DNA of 12,952 nucleotides from an uncultured Oscillospiraceae bacterium (GCA_900554535.1 USIA01000035.1:1-12952), one strand, 5' to 3'. Numbered from the stretch's first letter, positions 1 to 6,477 are shown. Notes: generated by a model not told the origin, from the sequence alone. Numbers and translations are program-made.

Positions 1-327
1 TGTGTTATCTGCCTGGTGGCCGCAGTGATCTGCTTAATTCCGCCGTTGCGGCTTCCCCGCAAAACCTTCCAGACAGAAAACGGCTTCTTCCGGAAAGCCA
101 AGACCCGCAAGCGGCGCTATCAATTTCGTGCGGAGGATTTCCGCGTGACAGACGTAACCTCAACGGTGTACCCCTATGTTCAGCTTGTGGAAGTCCGTGA
201 AACGAAGGATTTTTTCTATCTCTATCTGAGTGAAAAACATGTCTTTGTCGTTGCGAAGAAGTCATTTACCAAAGGCACGCCGGAAGATTTGCGCCGTCTG
301 CTGGATGAAAAGCGCATCCACTTTTAA
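1..327 (+). CDS. YcxB-like membrane protein, C-terminal part (5' end outside window)
   Basis: The reading frame is open from the first base (TGT at 1-3) to a TAA at 325-327, so the gene begins upstream of the window. The visible 108 residues start with the end of a hydrophobic, probably membrane-spanning segment (CVICLVAAVICLIPPL). A basic linker rich in Arg and Lys follows. After that comes a soluble domain with the pattern seen in YcxB-like C-terminal domains: an 'F..EDF.V' strand, then 'LVEVRETKDFFYLYLSEKHVFVVAKKSF', and a terminal helix (PEDLRRLLDEK). The family is widespread in Firmicutes and its molecular role is unknown. The gene converges on mrp and ends at a shared hairpin about 20 nt downstream. 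The family call rests on the ETKDxFxLYLS-KxSF pattern only. Confidence 0.7.
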   Translation, partial: CVICLVAAVICLIPPLRLPRKTFQTENGFFRKAKTRKRRYQFRAEDFRVTDVTSTVYPYVQLVEVRETKDFFYLYLSEKHVFVVAKKSFTKGTPEDLRRLLDEKRIHF

Positions 328-345
328 AAGATTATAGCGCTATCA

Positions 346-387
346 AAAAACTGCCGCACAGCCAGAAGGCAAGGTGCGGCAGTTTTT
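346..387. terminator. Bidirectional rho-independent terminator between the YcxB-like gene and mrp
   Basis: A perfect 14-bp inverted repeat has left arm AAAAACTGCCGCAC (346-359), right arm GTGCGGCAGTTTTT (374-387) and a 14-nt loop. Because the arms carry A and T tracts on their outer sides, the hairpin has a U-run in both directions. It can end transcripts from the upstream plus-strand gene and from the minus-strand mrp, whose stop codon is at 398-400. Confidence 0.88.
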
Positions 388-397
388 GATTCGTTTT

Positions 398-1231
398 TTA
401 TTCGTTGAGCAGGGCTTCTACTGCATCCGCAGCGGCATCCAGGAAGGGGGCCTGGACATCCTCTGCATGGCCGTTGTCGATCAGGGCCGCATTGTGCGGA
501 TCCAGCGGGCAGCGTGCCAGCACTTTGAGTCCATACTTCTGCACGACTTCGTTCAGATGGCTCTCACCAAATACCGCAATCCGCCTGCCGCAATCCGGGC
601 ATTGCACATAACTCATATTTTCGATCACGCCCAGCACCGGGATGTGCATCATGTCAGCCATGGTGACCGCCTTGGCAACGATCATGGAGACCAACTCCTG
701 CGGCGAAGTGACTACCAGGATGCCATCCACAGGGATTGACTGGAAGACCGTCAGCGGCACATCGCCGGTTCCAGGCGGCATATCGACAAACAAAAAGTCA
801 ACATTATCCCAAAGCACATCGGTCCAAAATTGGGTGACCATACTCGCGATGATCGGTCCACGCCATACGACAGGGTCCGTTTCATTTTCCAGCATCAAAT
901 TAACGCTCATCACATCAATGCCGGTTTTGGTCTTGGCCGGCAGGATGACATTGTCCTGGGAATAAGCCCGGCCGTGCAGGCCAAAAGACTTGGGGATGGA
1001 CGGGCCGGTGATGTCTGCGTCCAAAATTGCCGTATGGCGACCGCGGCGGTTCAGCAGCACTGCCATCATGGCCGTAATAAAACTTTTGCCGACGCCGCCC
1101 TTGCCGCTGACCACGCCGACCACGCGTTTTACGCTGCTCTTGGGATTCAGGGGCTTGAGCAGGCTTTCCGGCGCCTGCCGTTCGCCGCAGTTTTGGCTGC
1201 AACTTTCGCAATTGTGGGTACATTCACTCAT
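398..1231 (-). CDS. mrp: Mrp/NBP35 (ApbC) family Fe-S cluster carrier ATPase
   Basis: This is a cytosolic P-loop ATPase of 277 residues that binds a [4Fe-4S] cluster and passes it to apo-proteins. The deviant Walker A motif GKGGVGKS is at residues 43-50. The DMPPGTGD motif typical of Mrp proteins is at 150-157. The C-terminal CPDC (211-214) is the CxxC motif that bridges the cluster at the dimer interface. The N-terminus adds a four-Cys cluster (C4, C8, C11, C15), a ferredoxin-like extension found in some NBP35-type members. The N-terminal MIP18 domain of longer Mrp proteins is absent. The ATG at 1231 is preceded by a GGAG about 9 nt upstream. The gene has its own promoter in the 104-bp gap behind gpsA and ends at the hairpin shared with the converging gene. 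Client proteins cannot be inferred from the context. Confidence 0.93.
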   Translation of the reverse strand: MSECTHNCESCSQNCGERQAPESLLKPLNPKSSVKRVVGVVSGKGGVGKSFITAMMAVLLNRRGRHTAILDADITGPSIPKSFGLHGRAYSQDNVILPAKTKTGIDVMSVNLMLENETDPVVWRGPIIASMVTQFWTDVLWDNVDFLFVDMPPGTGDVPLTVFQSIPVDGILVVTSPQELVSMIVAKAVTMADMMHIPVLGVIENMSYVQCPDCGRRIAVFGESHLNEVVQKYGLKVLARCPLDPHNAALIDNGHAEDVQAPFLDAAADAVEALLNE

Positions 1232-1286
1232 GTTGTTCTACTCCATTCTATCCGATTCGCCCGCAGACCAGCGAGCTGCTCTCTTT

Positions 1287-1314
1287 ATTGTATCCTGTTT
1301 TGCACAAATGTCAA
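1287..1314 (-). promoter_or_regulatory. SigmaA-type promoter of mrp
   Basis: On the minus strand a perfect TTGACA (1309-1314) is followed after 16 bp by TACAAT (1287-1292). It lies in the 104-bp gap between the gpsA stop and the mrp ATG and implies a leader of roughly 50 nt. This suggests mrp can be expressed independently of the kinase-gpsA unit, although no terminator separates gpsA from mrp. Confidence 0.75.
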
Positions 1315-1335
1315 ATTATAAAGGGACGAGACCGC

Positions 1336-2295
1336 TCAAAATTCTGACTTAATGCGCCTTAGGAAAAGTTCACTCAAGGCCTTATCCGGGTCCTCTCCTC
1401 CGTGAATGACGCGATCGACCGCACTGCAAATCGGCAATTCGACGTGGTAGCGCTCTCCCAGTTCCAAAAGAGCCGTGACCGTCGCAGCGCCTTCCGCCAG
1501 CTTCTCATAGGGAATGCCGCGCACAAAATCCTCGCCAAACTGCCGGTTATGGCTGTGCGCGCTGAAAAGCGTCGCCTCATAATCGCCCAGATGCGCCAGA
1601 CCATAAGCCGTCCGCTCATGCCCACCCATTGCATGGATCAGGCGGGCAATCTCGCGGGTGCCCCTGCTCATCAGCGCGCCCTTGAGCGCGGTTTTATCCA
1701 GGCCGTCGAGCATGCCGGCCGCGATGCCCACCACGTTTTTGGCCGCAGCGCCGACCTCATTGCCGATCAGATCCTCGCCCAGATAAAAGCGGATCAGGCG
1801 GCTGCTGAACGTTTCCACCAAACGCTCCTGCACAGCCGGATCGTCGCTGTCAATCACCATGCAGTTCGGCACGCCACGCACAAAATCCTGCACATGTCCG
1901 GGTCCGACCCAAATGCCGAGATCCACATGCGGGAAAAATTGCCGCACCACCTGGGTCAAACGCAGGCCCGTACCCGTTTCGATTCCTTTCATGCACAACA
2001 CCAGCGTCTTGCCCGTGCAATCAAAAGCCGAAAGTTCCCGCAAGAACGAGCGCAGCCCCTGGGCGCCGATAGAGATAATGAGCACCTGTGCAGCGGCAAC
2101 GGTCTGACCTAGGTTTGTGCTGAGCTGGACCTCTTCCGGCAAAGTCAGCAAACCATTGCTCCGTGTTCTTTCAAACTGCTGCATGGCAGCCGAGGTCTTG
2201 CGGCCATAAAGGGTTACCGCATGGCCGCACTGTGTGGCTGCATACCATGCCAGACAGCTTCCCCACCGACCGCAGCCAACCACACCGATCTTCAT
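1336..2295 (-). CDS. gpsA: NAD(P)-dependent glycerol-3-phosphate dehydrogenase (GpsA family, divergent)
   Basis: GpsA reduces dihydroxyacetone phosphate to sn-glycerol 3-phosphate in the cytosol, supplying the backbone of phospholipids. The protein has 319 residues, close to the usual 330. The N-terminal Rossmann motif GxGxxG is G7-C-G9-R-W-G12. MKGIE (102-106) matches the family's SKGIE. NEVGAAAKNVVGIAAGMLDG (179-198) is the family signature, with the catalytic Lys at K186. GLAHLGD (232-238) fits GL(S/A)GLGD. Two conserved motifs differ: the usual GP(S/T)(F/H)AxE is GPGHVQD (131-137), and the SRN that contacts phosphate or cofactor is SHN (248-250). The ATG (2293-2295) overlaps the TGA of the upstream kinase (ATGA), with an AGGAAGGAG site inside the kinase gene, so translation is probably coupled. 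The family is certain. Normal activity is likely but not assured, given the motif changes. Confidence 0.87.
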   Translation of the reverse strand: MKIGVVGCGRWGSCLAWYAATQCGHAVTLYGRKTSAAMQQFERTRSNGLLTLPEEVQLSTNLGQTVAAAQVLIISIGAQGLRSFLRELSAFDCTGKTLVLCMKGIETGTGLRLTQVVRQFFPHVDLGIWVGPGHVQDFVRGVPNCMVIDSDDPAVQERLVETFSSRLIRFYLGEDLIGNEVGAAAKNVVGIAAGMLDGLDKTALKGALMSRGTREIARLIHAMGGHERTAYGLAHLGDYEATLFSAHSHNRQFGEDFVRGIPYEKLAEGAATVTALLELGERYHVELPICSAVDRVIHGGEDPDKALSELFLRRIKSEF

Positions 2296-3842
2296 GTTAC
2301 ATCTTCTCCTTCCTCTGTCGCCGGCAGGCAGACCGCCGGGCCTTCCCCATGTATCTTCAGGGAAAACCAGAATGTACTGCCCTGCCCCAGCGCACTGCGC
2401 ACACCATAGGCGCCGTCGTGCATATCGAGGATCGTTTTGACAATGGACAGGCCCAAACCCGTGCCGATCTGCGCACGCTTGTGCTCTTTATCCACTTTAT
2501 AATAGCGTTTCCAGATATCTTTCAGCTTGTCCTCCGGGATGCCGTCGCCGGTGTCTGTCACCTCAATGCGTACCTCTTCATTTGCGAGAATCTGGCGCAC
2601 AAAGACACAGTGATCGGCCCCCGTATAAGTTAGCGCGTTATTAATCAGGTTATACACTACCTGCGAGATTTTCAGTTCGTCTGCATAAACCATGACATCG
2701 CGGTCTGCCTCAAAAGACAGCGTATAGTCCGTCATCTTGTCATACCGGTGCAGGATTTCGCGGATATCTGCGGTCAGGTTAAACGACGTCTTTTCCACCT
2801 TTTGCGTGCCGGATTGCAGTTTGCTCAGGTCCAGTGTATCATTGACCAGGGATGTCAGCCGCTGTGCCTCGTCGATGATGACCTGTACATTTTCCGGCGT
2901 ATTTTCGCCGGGCAGATCCCGCATGATTTCCGCGTAGCCGGAAATCATGGTCAACGGCGTGCGCAAATCATGACTGATATTGGCCACCAAATCGCGCTGA
3001 AGCTGCTCGACCTGTCCAAGCTCCTGCGCCGCATAATTTAACGTGTGGCCCAGCTGGGCAATTTCCAGGTATCCGTCCTCATCAAACGCCACATTGTAAT
3101 CCCCGGTAGCGAGTTGCTTAGCCGAATCATTGATGCGGATAATCGGACTGCTGATGTGCTTGGAAAGATAAAGCGCCAAACACAGCGCCACCCCCAACAG
3201 GATTACAGTGATCCACACAATCTGCGTGCGGATGGTGGAGACCGTTGCGCCAAGCGGCGTCAGGATTGTATAGGAAAACACCATGTATTCCGCATCGGTT
3301 TTATCCTTTTGCAGCGTCGCATAGATCATGGCACGACTCTCATCCCGGCCGCGCGGCGGCTGATCCGGAATTCTCTCGGTATAAATACCGCCATGCTCTT
3401 CTGTGAGTACATATGCTTTTTGCAGAATATTCTGAAAGATCAAGGAACCGCGGTTTGGAGAATAGTCGCTCGAAAGGGTGCGGCCGTCCTGGTAAAGAAC
3501 AGCCACGTAGATCTGGCCATTTTGTGCCGTCTGATCCAGGATACTGCTCAAGTTCACATCATTGATGTGTTTTTGTACAGTCTGGGTGGCGGAGACAAGC
3601 TCCGATTTTTTGGTATGTTCATAAAACTGGTCGAGAAAAACGGTCTGAAACAGCCACAGCACCACCAGCACAATTCCTGTAAAAACCGCAAACACGCCAA
3701 AAATGCGCCATTTGATGCTAATGCTGTGCCATTTCGTTCGCAAGCGCGCCCAGAAGCCCTCTTTGGGGAATTCATTCGGCGGCTCCGGTGGAGCTGGATC
3801 CGGCCGGCCAGCCTGTTCAAGTGGTTTCAAAGCGGTATCCAA
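2292..3842 (-). CDS. Two-component sensor histidine kinase (HAMP-HisKA-HATPase)
   Basis: This is a membrane sensor kinase of 516 residues. A Pro/Glu-rich cytosolic N-terminus (about 1-45) leads to transmembrane segment 1 (about 46-70). An extracytoplasmic sensor region of about 135 residues (71-206) with no recognisable ligand-binding motif precedes transmembrane segment 2 (207-228). HAMP spans about 229-280. The dimerisation domain carries the H-box SHDLRTP (290-296) with phospho-acceptor H291. The ATPase domain shows the N-box (QVVYNLINNAL, N402), G1 (DTGDGI, 430-435) and G2 (GTGLGLSI, 460-467). The cognate regulator gene lies directly upstream and overlaps by 26 nt. The start is unsure. 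The only in-frame starts near the N-terminus are TTG at 3842, abutting a GAGAGGGG site, and TTG at 3830, 12 nt from that site. A TGA two codons before 3842 rules out anything further upstream. The signal sensed is unknown. Confidence 0.92.
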   Translation of the reverse strand: MDTALKPLEQAGRPDPAPPEPPNEFPKEGFWARLRTKWHSISIKWRIFGVFAVFTGIVLVVLWLFQTVFLDQFYEHTKKSELVSATQTVQKHINDVNLSSILDQTAQNGQIYVAVLYQDGRTLSSDYSPNRGSLIFQNILQKAYVLTEEHGGIYTERIPDQPPRGRDESRAMIYATLQKDKTDAEYMVFSYTILTPLGATVSTIRTQIVWITVILLGVALCLALYLSKHISSPIIRINDSAKQLATGDYNVAFDEDGYLEIAQLGHTLNYAAQELGQVEQLQRDLVANISHDLRTPLTMISGYAEIMRDLPGENTPENVQVIIDEAQRLTSLVNDTLDLSKLQSGTQKVEKTSFNLTADIREILHRYDKMTDYTLSFEADRDVMVYADELKISQVVYNLINNALTYTGADHCVFVRQILANEEVRIEVTDTGDGIPEDKLKDIWKRYYKVDKEHKRAQIGTGLGLSIVKTILDMHDGAYGVRSALGQGSTFWFSLKIHGEGPAVCLPATEEGEDVT

Positions 3843-4497
3843 CCCCTCTCAGCGTGACAATCAACTTGGCGTAAGGCCCCAAGCTGCGGCGCAAAAGTTT
3901 GATATGCGTATCGAGCGTACGGTCGTCGCCATAAAAGTCGTAGCCCCATACATTGGTAATTAACTGCTCGCGGGTTAGGGCAATATTTCGGTTTTTGGCC
4001 AGATAGAACAGAAGGTCGTATTCCTTTGGCGAAAGCTCCACCTTTTTGCCATCCACTGTGACAACGCGCGCGGTGAAATCCACCCGCAGTCCCTTGACCT
4101 CCAACACCTCATTTTGCGGCGTGTCCGATGACTTACTGCGCTTGATGATCGCCGCAATGCGCATCATCAACTCTTTGGGTGAAAATGGCTTGACCACATA
4201 GTCATCGATTCCAAGCTCAAACCCGTGGATTTTATCGTATTCTTCGCCGCGTGCTGAGAGCATCAAAACCGGTGCCTGGCACACCTTGCGGATCTCCCGC
4301 ACAGCCGAAAAACCGTCCAGCTCGGGCATCATGACATCCATGACGATAAGATCAAAATCGCGCGGGTGGTCGCGGCAAAGCTGAACTGCGCTCATGCCAT
4401 CTCCCGCTTCCACAACTGTATAGCCTTCAAACTCCGCATATTTGCGAATCAACAGACGAATCTTTTCCTCATCATCTACAACCAGCAATCGCTCCAT
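3817..4497 (-). CDS. OmpR/PhoB-family response regulator
   Basis: This is a cytoplasmic DNA-binding regulator of 226 residues. The receiver domain (about 1-120) has the acidic pair D8-D9, phospho-acceptor D54 (in VMDVMMPELDG), S81 and K103 (VVKPFSPKEL). The winged-helix DNA-binding domain covers about 131-226, with the recognition-helix pattern RTLDTHIKLLRRSL (193-206) and the C-terminal VTLRGVGYRFE hairpin. The start at 4497 is chosen because an AGGAGGAG site lies just upstream and the product begins MERLLVVDDE, as in the family. An upstream in-frame ATG at 4560 would add 21 unlike residues across the ribosome binding site. The gene overlaps the kinase gene by 26 nt, so the two form a standard regulator-sensor pair. 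They probably share a promoter at 4563-4591. Targets are unknown. Autoregulation and control of the downstream gpsA are plausible inferences. Confidence 0.95.
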   Translation of the reverse strand: MERLLVVDDEEKIRLLIRKYAEFEGYTVVEAGDGMSAVQLCRDHPRDFDLIVMDVMMPELDGFSAVREIRKVCQAPVLMLSARGEEYDKIHGFELGIDDYVVKPFSPKELMMRIAAIIKRSKSSDTPQNEVLEVKGLRVDFTARVVTVDGKKVELSPKEYDLLFYLAKNRNIALTREQLITNVWGYDFYGDDRTLDTHIKLLRRSLGPYAKLIVTLRGVGYRFETT

Positions 4498-4562
4498 GTG
4501 ATCTCCTCCTATGTCCGATCTCGTACAGGCGGATAGCCGACCCAACCGGCTGCCTTTCATTC

Positions 4563-4591
4563 ATGATACCATACTGTTCCAGGGACCGCAA
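4563..4591 (-). promoter_or_regulatory. Probable promoter of the regulator-kinase-gpsA unit
   Basis: On the minus strand TTGCGG (4586-4591) and TATCAT (4563-4568) are separated by 17 bp, about 65 bp upstream of the response-regulator ATG. The -35 box matches the consensus at four of six positions and the -10 box at four of six. It is the best sigmaA-like match in this stretch. Confidence 0.5.
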
Positions 4592-4730
4592 TGCATTCCT
4601 TGAGCCGCATTCGGCTAACCCGTTTGGACTATAAGCCAATTTATCATGATCGTAGTCCAGCTTTGTGACCCCTGTGTGATGACCACTCGAAAAGCGTCGG
4701 AAACCACCAGCTTTTTACTGCATATTGGTA

Positions 4731-4758
4731 TTGCGTCAACGAGGAGATGTGCTATAAT
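4731..4758 (+). promoter_or_regulatory. Extended -10 promoter of the LDH/MDH-family gene
   Basis: The consensus TATAAT (4753-4758) is preceded by a TG dinucleotide at 4750-4751, giving the extended -10 TGnTATAAT. TTGCGT (4731-4736) is a weaker -35 box 16 bp upstream. The inferred start point near 4765 leaves a leader of about 59 nt before the ATG at 4824. Confidence 0.78.
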
Positions 4759-4785
4759 AAATGTGGCTTGCCTGCAAAATGTCAT

Positions 4786-4822
4786 GAATTCGACAGGCGG
4801 CCGGAAAGGGAGCACCGAATTC
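4786..4822 (+). other. Possible leader hairpin presenting the ribosome binding site
   Basis: In the leader, GAATTCG (4786-4792) can pair with CGAATTC (4816-4822), a 7-bp stem ending one base before the ATG. The 23-nt loop holds the Shine-Dalgarno sequence AAAGGGAG (4805-4812). The pairing is visible in the sequence. Any role in translation is inference. Confidence 0.3.
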
Positions 4823-4823
4823 T

Positions 4824-5780
4824 ATGAAACAAATACAGACGCACAAAATCGTCATTATTGGCGCAGGACATGTTGGAACGCACTGCGCGCTTTCCTTAAT
4901 GCTGCAGCAGGAAGTAGACGAACTCGTACTTATAGACATTGCAGAAGAAAAGGCACGCATGCAGGCGCTTGACCTCAACGATGCCGTAAGCAACCTCCCG
5001 CACCGCGTGCGAGTACGGGCAGGTGATTATACGGATTGTACGGATGCACCGATCGTCATTATGGCAGCCGGAAAAACCCGTCTCCCCGGCCAGACCCGTC
5101 TGGATATGTTTGACGACTCAATCGCCATTATGAACAGCATTGTCGGTCCGCTGAAAAATTCCGGATTTGACGGTATCCTGGTCAGTATCTCGAACCCTGC
5201 CGACATTGTGGGCGACTTCCTGCGTAAGCGCTTGGGCCTGCCGAAAAATCAGGTGTTCAGCACAGGCACATCGTTGGATTCTGCCCGCCTTCGTCGTATT
5301 CTTTCCGAGATTCTCGGAATTGACCGCCACTCTATCCAGGCGTTCTCCATGGGAGAGCACGGCGATTCTCAAATAGTGCCTGTCTCGCGCATCACAATAT
5401 GCGGTTCCCCACTTTCCCTCTATGCCGCCAAACATCCGCAGCTGGCGGACAAGCTGGATGCCGTTTATCTGAGCGAGCAGGTTCGGGAAGCCGGCATGCA
5501 GGTTGTCAGGGGAAAGGGCTGCACGGAATTCGGCATTGGGATGGCCTGTTGCGACATTATCAAGGCTATTTTCCGCGATGAGCAGCGTATTCTGCCCGTC
5601 TCCACGCTTTTGGAGGGCGAATATGGGCAACGCGGCATCCATGCAGGCGTGCCGGCAATTATCGGTAAAAACGGTGTCGAACGCATTCTGGAATTGCCGC
5701 TGACGCCCGATGAGCAGGCGGCTTTCGCGCATTCCTGCGATGTGATCCGCGGCTTTTCGGAGCGCGCCGATCAAATGTAA
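4824..5780 (+). CDS. NAD-dependent lactate/malate dehydrogenase family protein, Arg at the specificity position
   Basis: This is a 318-residue 2-hydroxyacid dehydrogenase of the LDH/MDH family, interconverting a 2-oxoacid and an L-2-hydroxyacid with NAD(H) in the cytosol. The Rossmann motif is GAGHVG (13-18), and D38 is the likely adenosine-ribose contact. The active-site loop is AGKTRLPGQTRLD (82-94), with R92 at the LDH Arg109 position. D152 and R155 lie in GTSLDSARLR, which fits the Asp168/Arg171 pair. H179 in GEHGDS is the proton acceptor. T234 (KGCTEFG) matches Thr246. Overall similarity resembles L-LDH, but the LDH Gln102 position is R86. Arg there is the hallmark of malate dehydrogenases, so the usual lactate dehydrogenase label is doubtful. 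Hydroxyisocaproate-type substrates also remain possible. The gene is monocistronic, with an AAAGGGAG site 11 nt before the ATG and a strong terminator behind it. Confidence 0.9.
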   Translation: MKQIQTHKIVIIGAGHVGTHCALSLMLQQEVDELVLIDIAEEKARMQALDLNDAVSNLPHRVRVRAGDYTDCTDAPIVIMAAGKTRLPGQTRLDMFDDSIAIMNSIVGPLKNSGFDGILVSISNPADIVGDFLRKRLGLPKNQVFSTGTSLDSARLRRILSEILGIDRHSIQAFSMGEHGDSQIVPVSRITICGSPLSLYAAKHPQLADKLDAVYLSEQVREAGMQVVRGKGCTEFGIGMACCDIIKAIFRDEQRILPVSTLLEGEYGQRGIHAGVPAIIGKNGVERILELPLTPDEQAAFAHSCDVIRGFSERADQM

Positions 5781-5801
5781 AGGAGACACAATCGCAAAAA
5801 C

Positions 5802-5844
5802 CATCGCGGCAACTGCATCACAAAGGATTGCAGTTGCCGCGATG
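5802..5844. terminator. Bidirectional terminator between the LDH/MDH-family gene and tspO
   Basis: A perfect 16-bp inverted repeat, CATCGCGGCAACTGCA (5802-5817) and TGCAGTTGCCGCGATG (5829-5844), has an 11-nt loop. ATTTTATATA follows on the plus strand, and GGTTTTTG follows on the minus strand. It lies between two converging stop codons and can serve both transcripts. Confidence 0.9.
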
Positions 5845-5860
5845 ATTTTATATACAAAGT

Positions 5861-6331
5861 TTAATTGAGCAGCGCCACACCAAAAGACAAATAACCCGCA
5901 AAAGTCAACCAGATAAGGTATGGAATCTGTAATAGCCCCGCGGTACGGTCCACATGGAAAAAGAGGATACTCATCCAGAGAACCAACACCCATAAAAAGA
6001 CCAGCCAGACAAATGCAAACCAGTAAGCTTGCAAATTAAAGAAAAAAATCGACCAGAGAAAATTGACCAGCAGCTGCACGCCATAGACGGTCAGCGCCCG
6101 CTTTGTCTCTGGCGCGCCGGACTGATACACCCGGTATGCCGAAATACCCATCAGGAAAAAGAGCACCGACCACACAATACCAAACACGGCACCCGGGGGC
6201 GACATCGGCGGCTTTTGCAGCGTCTGATAGACCTGCATGCTGTCGCGTGTGGCAAGCGCGGACACGGCCTCCACACCAAACGCAATGGCAAGATTGACAA
6301 TCAGCGGTTTCCATCGTATTTTTGCAACCAT
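5861..6331 (-). CDS. tspO: TspO/MBR family membrane protein
   Basis: This integral membrane protein has 156 residues and about five hydrophobic helices: roughly 8-28, 46-68, 79-98, 103-125 and 132-154. TspO proteins (peripheral benzodiazepine receptor family) bind porphyrins and related ligands. In bacteria they have been linked to tetrapyrrole and stress responses, but their exact activity is debated. Family landmarks are KPPMSPPGAVFGIVWSVLF (40-58, matching the KPxxxPPxxxFxxxW pattern), VNFLWSIFFF (89-98) and the last helix PYLIWLTFAGYLSFGVALLN (137-156), with its conserved P-Y-xx-W-xx-F-A and terminal LN. The start at 6331 follows an AAAGGGGAGAAGG site. An ATG 42 nt further upstream would put that site inside the gene. 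It stands alone, converging on the LDH/MDH-family gene. A TATACT at 6352-6357 (minus strand) could be a -10 box, but no -35 box is clear. Confidence 0.92.
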   Translation of the reverse strand: MVAKIRWKPLIVNLAIAFGVEAVSALATRDSMQVYQTLQKPPMSPPGAVFGIVWSVLFFLMGISAYRVYQSGAPETKRALTVYGVQLLVNFLWSIFFFNLQAYWFAFVWLVFLWVLVLWMSILFFHVDRTAGLLQIPYLIWLTFAGYLSFGVALLN

Positions 6332-6440
6332 GACCTTCTCCCCTTTCTTCCTTAGTATACGGAAAAGAGGCAAAAATCATGTATTGGATGAAATACAAAT
6401 TACCGGTCGGGTCAACGCGCAAAATTCGGGGATGCAAAAG

Positions 6441-6477
6441 GATGCCGGCGCTACTCCACAAAAGCAGCGCCGGCATC
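6441..6477 (-). terminator. Terminator of the his operon
   Basis: A perfect 12-bp inverted repeat, GATGCCGGCGCT (6441-6452) and AGCGCCGGCATC (6466-6477), has a 13-nt loop and lies 15 nt beyond the hisE stop. On the minus strand it is followed by CTTTTGC, a short U-tract. Termination is likely, and the tract is weaker than in the other two hairpins of the window. Confidence 0.75.

Larger units (their letters stand above)
4498..4823. other. Divergent intergenic region between the two-component system and the LDH/MDH-family gene
   Basis: These 326 bp contain no credible gene. They hold the two opposing promoters annotated separately and an inverted repeat TGGACTA (4625-4631) / TAGTCCA (4653-4659) with a 21-nt spacer. 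Three copies of the palindrome TCATGA lie at 4561, 4644 and 4782. No Rex-type operator (TTGTTAA-N4-TTAACAA-like) or riboswitch fold was recognised. Confidence 0.6.

Noticed and set aside
3045..3857. 270-codon open frame on the plus strand opposite the histidine kinase
   Set aside because: It is antisense to conserved HAMP and sensor regions. The composition is that of a shadow frame (His, Arg and Gln rich) and no ribosome binding site stands out.
4498..4560. N-terminal extension of the response regulator from an upstream ATG
   Set aside because: It would add residues unlike any receiver domain and bury the AGGAGG that lies just before the ATG at 4497.
4660..4760. Rex-type redox operator upstream of the LDH/MDH-family gene
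   Set aside because: I looked for a TTGTTAA-N4-TTAACAA-like palindrome, expected for fermentative dehydrogenases, and found none. The TGTGA-containing stretch near 4664-4681 is not palindromic.
4615..4815. Small frames in the divergent intergenic region, including 66 codons on the minus strand
   Set aside because: They cross a consensus extended -10 promoter, have no ribosome binding site and show no recognisable product.
5118..5993. 291-codon open frame on the minus strand opposite the LDH/MDH-family gene
   Set aside because: It lies opposite a gene with clear catalytic motifs, runs through the terminator hairpin and into tspO, and its product resembles no family I know.
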